DNA from: DATBHM01 sp036557505
GTDB lineage: Bacteria; Actinomycetota; UBA4738; JACQTL01
Direction: 5' to 3'
Assembly: GCA_036557505.1 (NCBI GenBank)
Contig: DATBHM010000025.1
Coordinates: 1 to 18,417 of the forward strand
DNA: 18,417 nt
Shown: in pieces, positions 17,270 to 18,417 of the stretch
How positions within the stretch are numbered: position 1 is the stretch's first letter
Layout: each line of letters begins with the position of its first letter
The notes under the pieces: model-generated
Databases searched by the model: none
What the model was told of the DNA's origin: nothing
The model's input: only the letters and a program-made list of their open reading frames with translations
Translations under genes and position numbers: made by a program

Positions 17270-18417
17270 ATGAGCACCACCCATCAGGACGCTCCGCCCG
17301 TGCGGTACGACGTCACGCTGATCGGCGACGGCGACCTGCACCTGTTCAACGAAGGAACCCACACCGGGTTGTTCGCGAAGCTCGGGGCCCACCCCATCCG
17401 CGTGGACGGCGTCGAGGGCACGCACTTCGCGGTGTGGGCCCCCAACGCGGAGCGCGTGAGCGTGATCGGGGACGCGAACGGCTGGGACCCTCGGAGCCAC
17501 CCGCTCGGCGCCCGCGCCCGGTCGGGGATCTGGGAGGGATTCGCGCCGGCGTTCCAGCACGGGAGCAACTACAAGTTCCACATCGTCGGGCGGGGAGGCG
17601 GGTTCCGCGCCGACAAGTCGGACCCGTTCGCCGCGAAGTACGAGGCTCCCCCGAAGACCGCATCGGTCGTGTGGAACATGGTCTACGACTGGGACGACGA
17701 AGACTGGATGTCGACGCGGGCCGGGGCGGCGTCGCTGGAGGGGCCGATCAGCGCGTACGAGGTGCACCTGGGGTCGTGGATGCGCGACCCGACCGATGCG
17801 TCGCGGTTCTTGTCCTACGGCGAGCTGGCGCCGCGACTCGCCGAATACTGCACGACGATGGGGTTCACGCATATCGAGCTGCTGCCGATCACGGAGCACC
17901 CGTTCTACGGCTCGTGGGGGTATCAGACCACCGGGTACTTCGCGCCGACGGCGCGGTACGGGACGCCCCAGGACTTCATGGCGTTCGTCGACCACCTCCA
18001 CCGGGCCGGCATCGGGGTCATCCTCGACTGGGTGCCTTCGCATTTCCCCAGCGACGACTTCGCGCTGGCGAACTTCGACGGCACGCACCTGTTCGAGCAC
18101 GCCGATCCCCGCAAGGGGTTCCACCCGGACTGGAACTCCTACATCTTCAACTACGGGCGGAACGAGGTCCGGTCGTTCCTGACGTCGAGCGCGATGCACT
18201 GGCTCACGACGTACCACATCGACGGGCTGCGGGTGGATGCCGTCGCGTCGATGCTCTACCTCGACTACTCCCGGAAGGCCGGCGAGTGGATCCCCAACGA
18301 GCACGGCGGCCGCGAGAACCTCGAGGCGATCGCCTTCCTCAAGCACCTGAACGGCACCGTGTACGCACAGCACCCCGACGTGCAGACGATCGCCGAGGAG
18401 TCGACGGCGTGGCCGAT
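17270..18417 (+). CDS. glgB: 1,4-alpha-glucan branching enzyme GlgB (GH13), 3' part outside the window
   Basis: About 382 residues are visible from the ATG at 17270, 7 bp after the malQ stop. A GGAGGAAGG at the malQ end (about 17250-17258) may serve as ribosome site. Residues 25-130 form a CBM48 domain (LFAKLGAHP, FAVWAPNAERVSVIGDANGW). The barrel begins near 160 with ISAYEVHLGSWMR and has ELLPITEHPFYGSWGYQTTG and VILDWVPSHFP. The nucleophile is Asp323 in GLRVDAVASMLYLDYSR and the acid/base is Glu376 in TIAEESTAWP; their 53-residue spacing equals that of E. coli GlgB (D405/E458). The nucleophile lies about 80 residues earlier than in E. coli, so the extra N-terminal N1 domain is absent, as in shorter branching enzymes. 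It introduces alpha-1,6 branches into the glucan made by GlgE. The remaining roughly 250-300 residues lie beyond the window. Confidence 0.97.
   Translation, partial: MSTTHQDAPPVRYDVTLIGDGDLHLFNEGTHTGLFAKLGAHPIRVDGVEGTHFAVWAPNAERVSVIGDANGWDPRSHPLGARARSGIWEGFAPAFQHGSNYKFHIVGRGGGFRADKSDPFAAKYEAPPKTASVVWNMVYDWDDEDWMSTRAGAASLEGPISAYEVHLGSWMRDPTDASRFLSYGELAPRLAEYCTTMGFTHIELLPITEHPFYGSWGYQTTGYFAPTARYGTPQDFMAFVDHLHRAGIGVILDWVPSHFPSDDFALANFDGTHLFEHADPRKGFHPDWNSYIFNYGRNEVRSFLTSSAMHWLTTYHIDGLRVDAVASMLYLDYSRKAGEWIPNEHGGRENLEAIAFLKHLNGTVYAQHPDVQTIAEESTAWP

Overview
The window is very GC-rich with strong G/C preference at third codon positions. It carries a GlgE-type glucan cluster, a Hanks-type Ser/Thr kinase and several secreted or membrane proteins. 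This fits an actinobacterium (Actinomycetota), probably a lineage known mainly from environmental genomes. The assignment is inferred from composition and gene content; no rRNA or tRNA gene was seen.

Left part (1-3621): a DUF885-type peptidase-like gene runs off the left edge on the minus strand. Divergent from it is a secreted, C-terminally anchored protein with a natural (GGGSQ)n linker. A right-handed beta-helix lipoprotein follows; its leader region is built from 30-bp tandem repeats and its 3' end appears frameshifted. A possible small membrane protein overlaps the presumed original stop of that gene as ATGA.

Middle part (3596-8556, minus strand): in transcription order there is a Ser/Thr protein kinase with an outer WD40-like propeller, an M20 metallopeptidase, a bactofilin-like multi-span membrane protein and an adenosine-specific-kinase family protein. 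Gaps of 24, 135 and 44 bp suggest one operon. The 135-bp gap and the peptidase 3' end contain a perfect 50-bp tandem duplication that supplies the peptidase stop codon. Divergent from the kinase lies a PlsC-type acyltransferase (8666-9388), followed by a degenerate array of about 37-bp repeats.

Right part (9699-18417, plus strand): glgE, a treS-maltokinase fusion, malQ and a glgB cut by the window edge. Together these encode the trehalose-to-alpha-glucan route. TreS turns trehalose into maltose, the maltokinase half makes maltose 1-phosphate, GlgE transfers maltosyl units to a growing alpha-1,4-glucan, and GlgB adds alpha-1,6 branches. MalQ can rearrange the short maltodextrins. Catalytic residues are visible in all the glycoside-hydrolase-type domains.

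No CRISPR array, insertion sequence, phage gene or recognised defence system was found. The least ordinary items are the three short tandem arrays at gene junctions, the 50-bp duplication, the frameshifted beta-helix gene with its possible coupled small ORF, and the kinase-propeller architecture.
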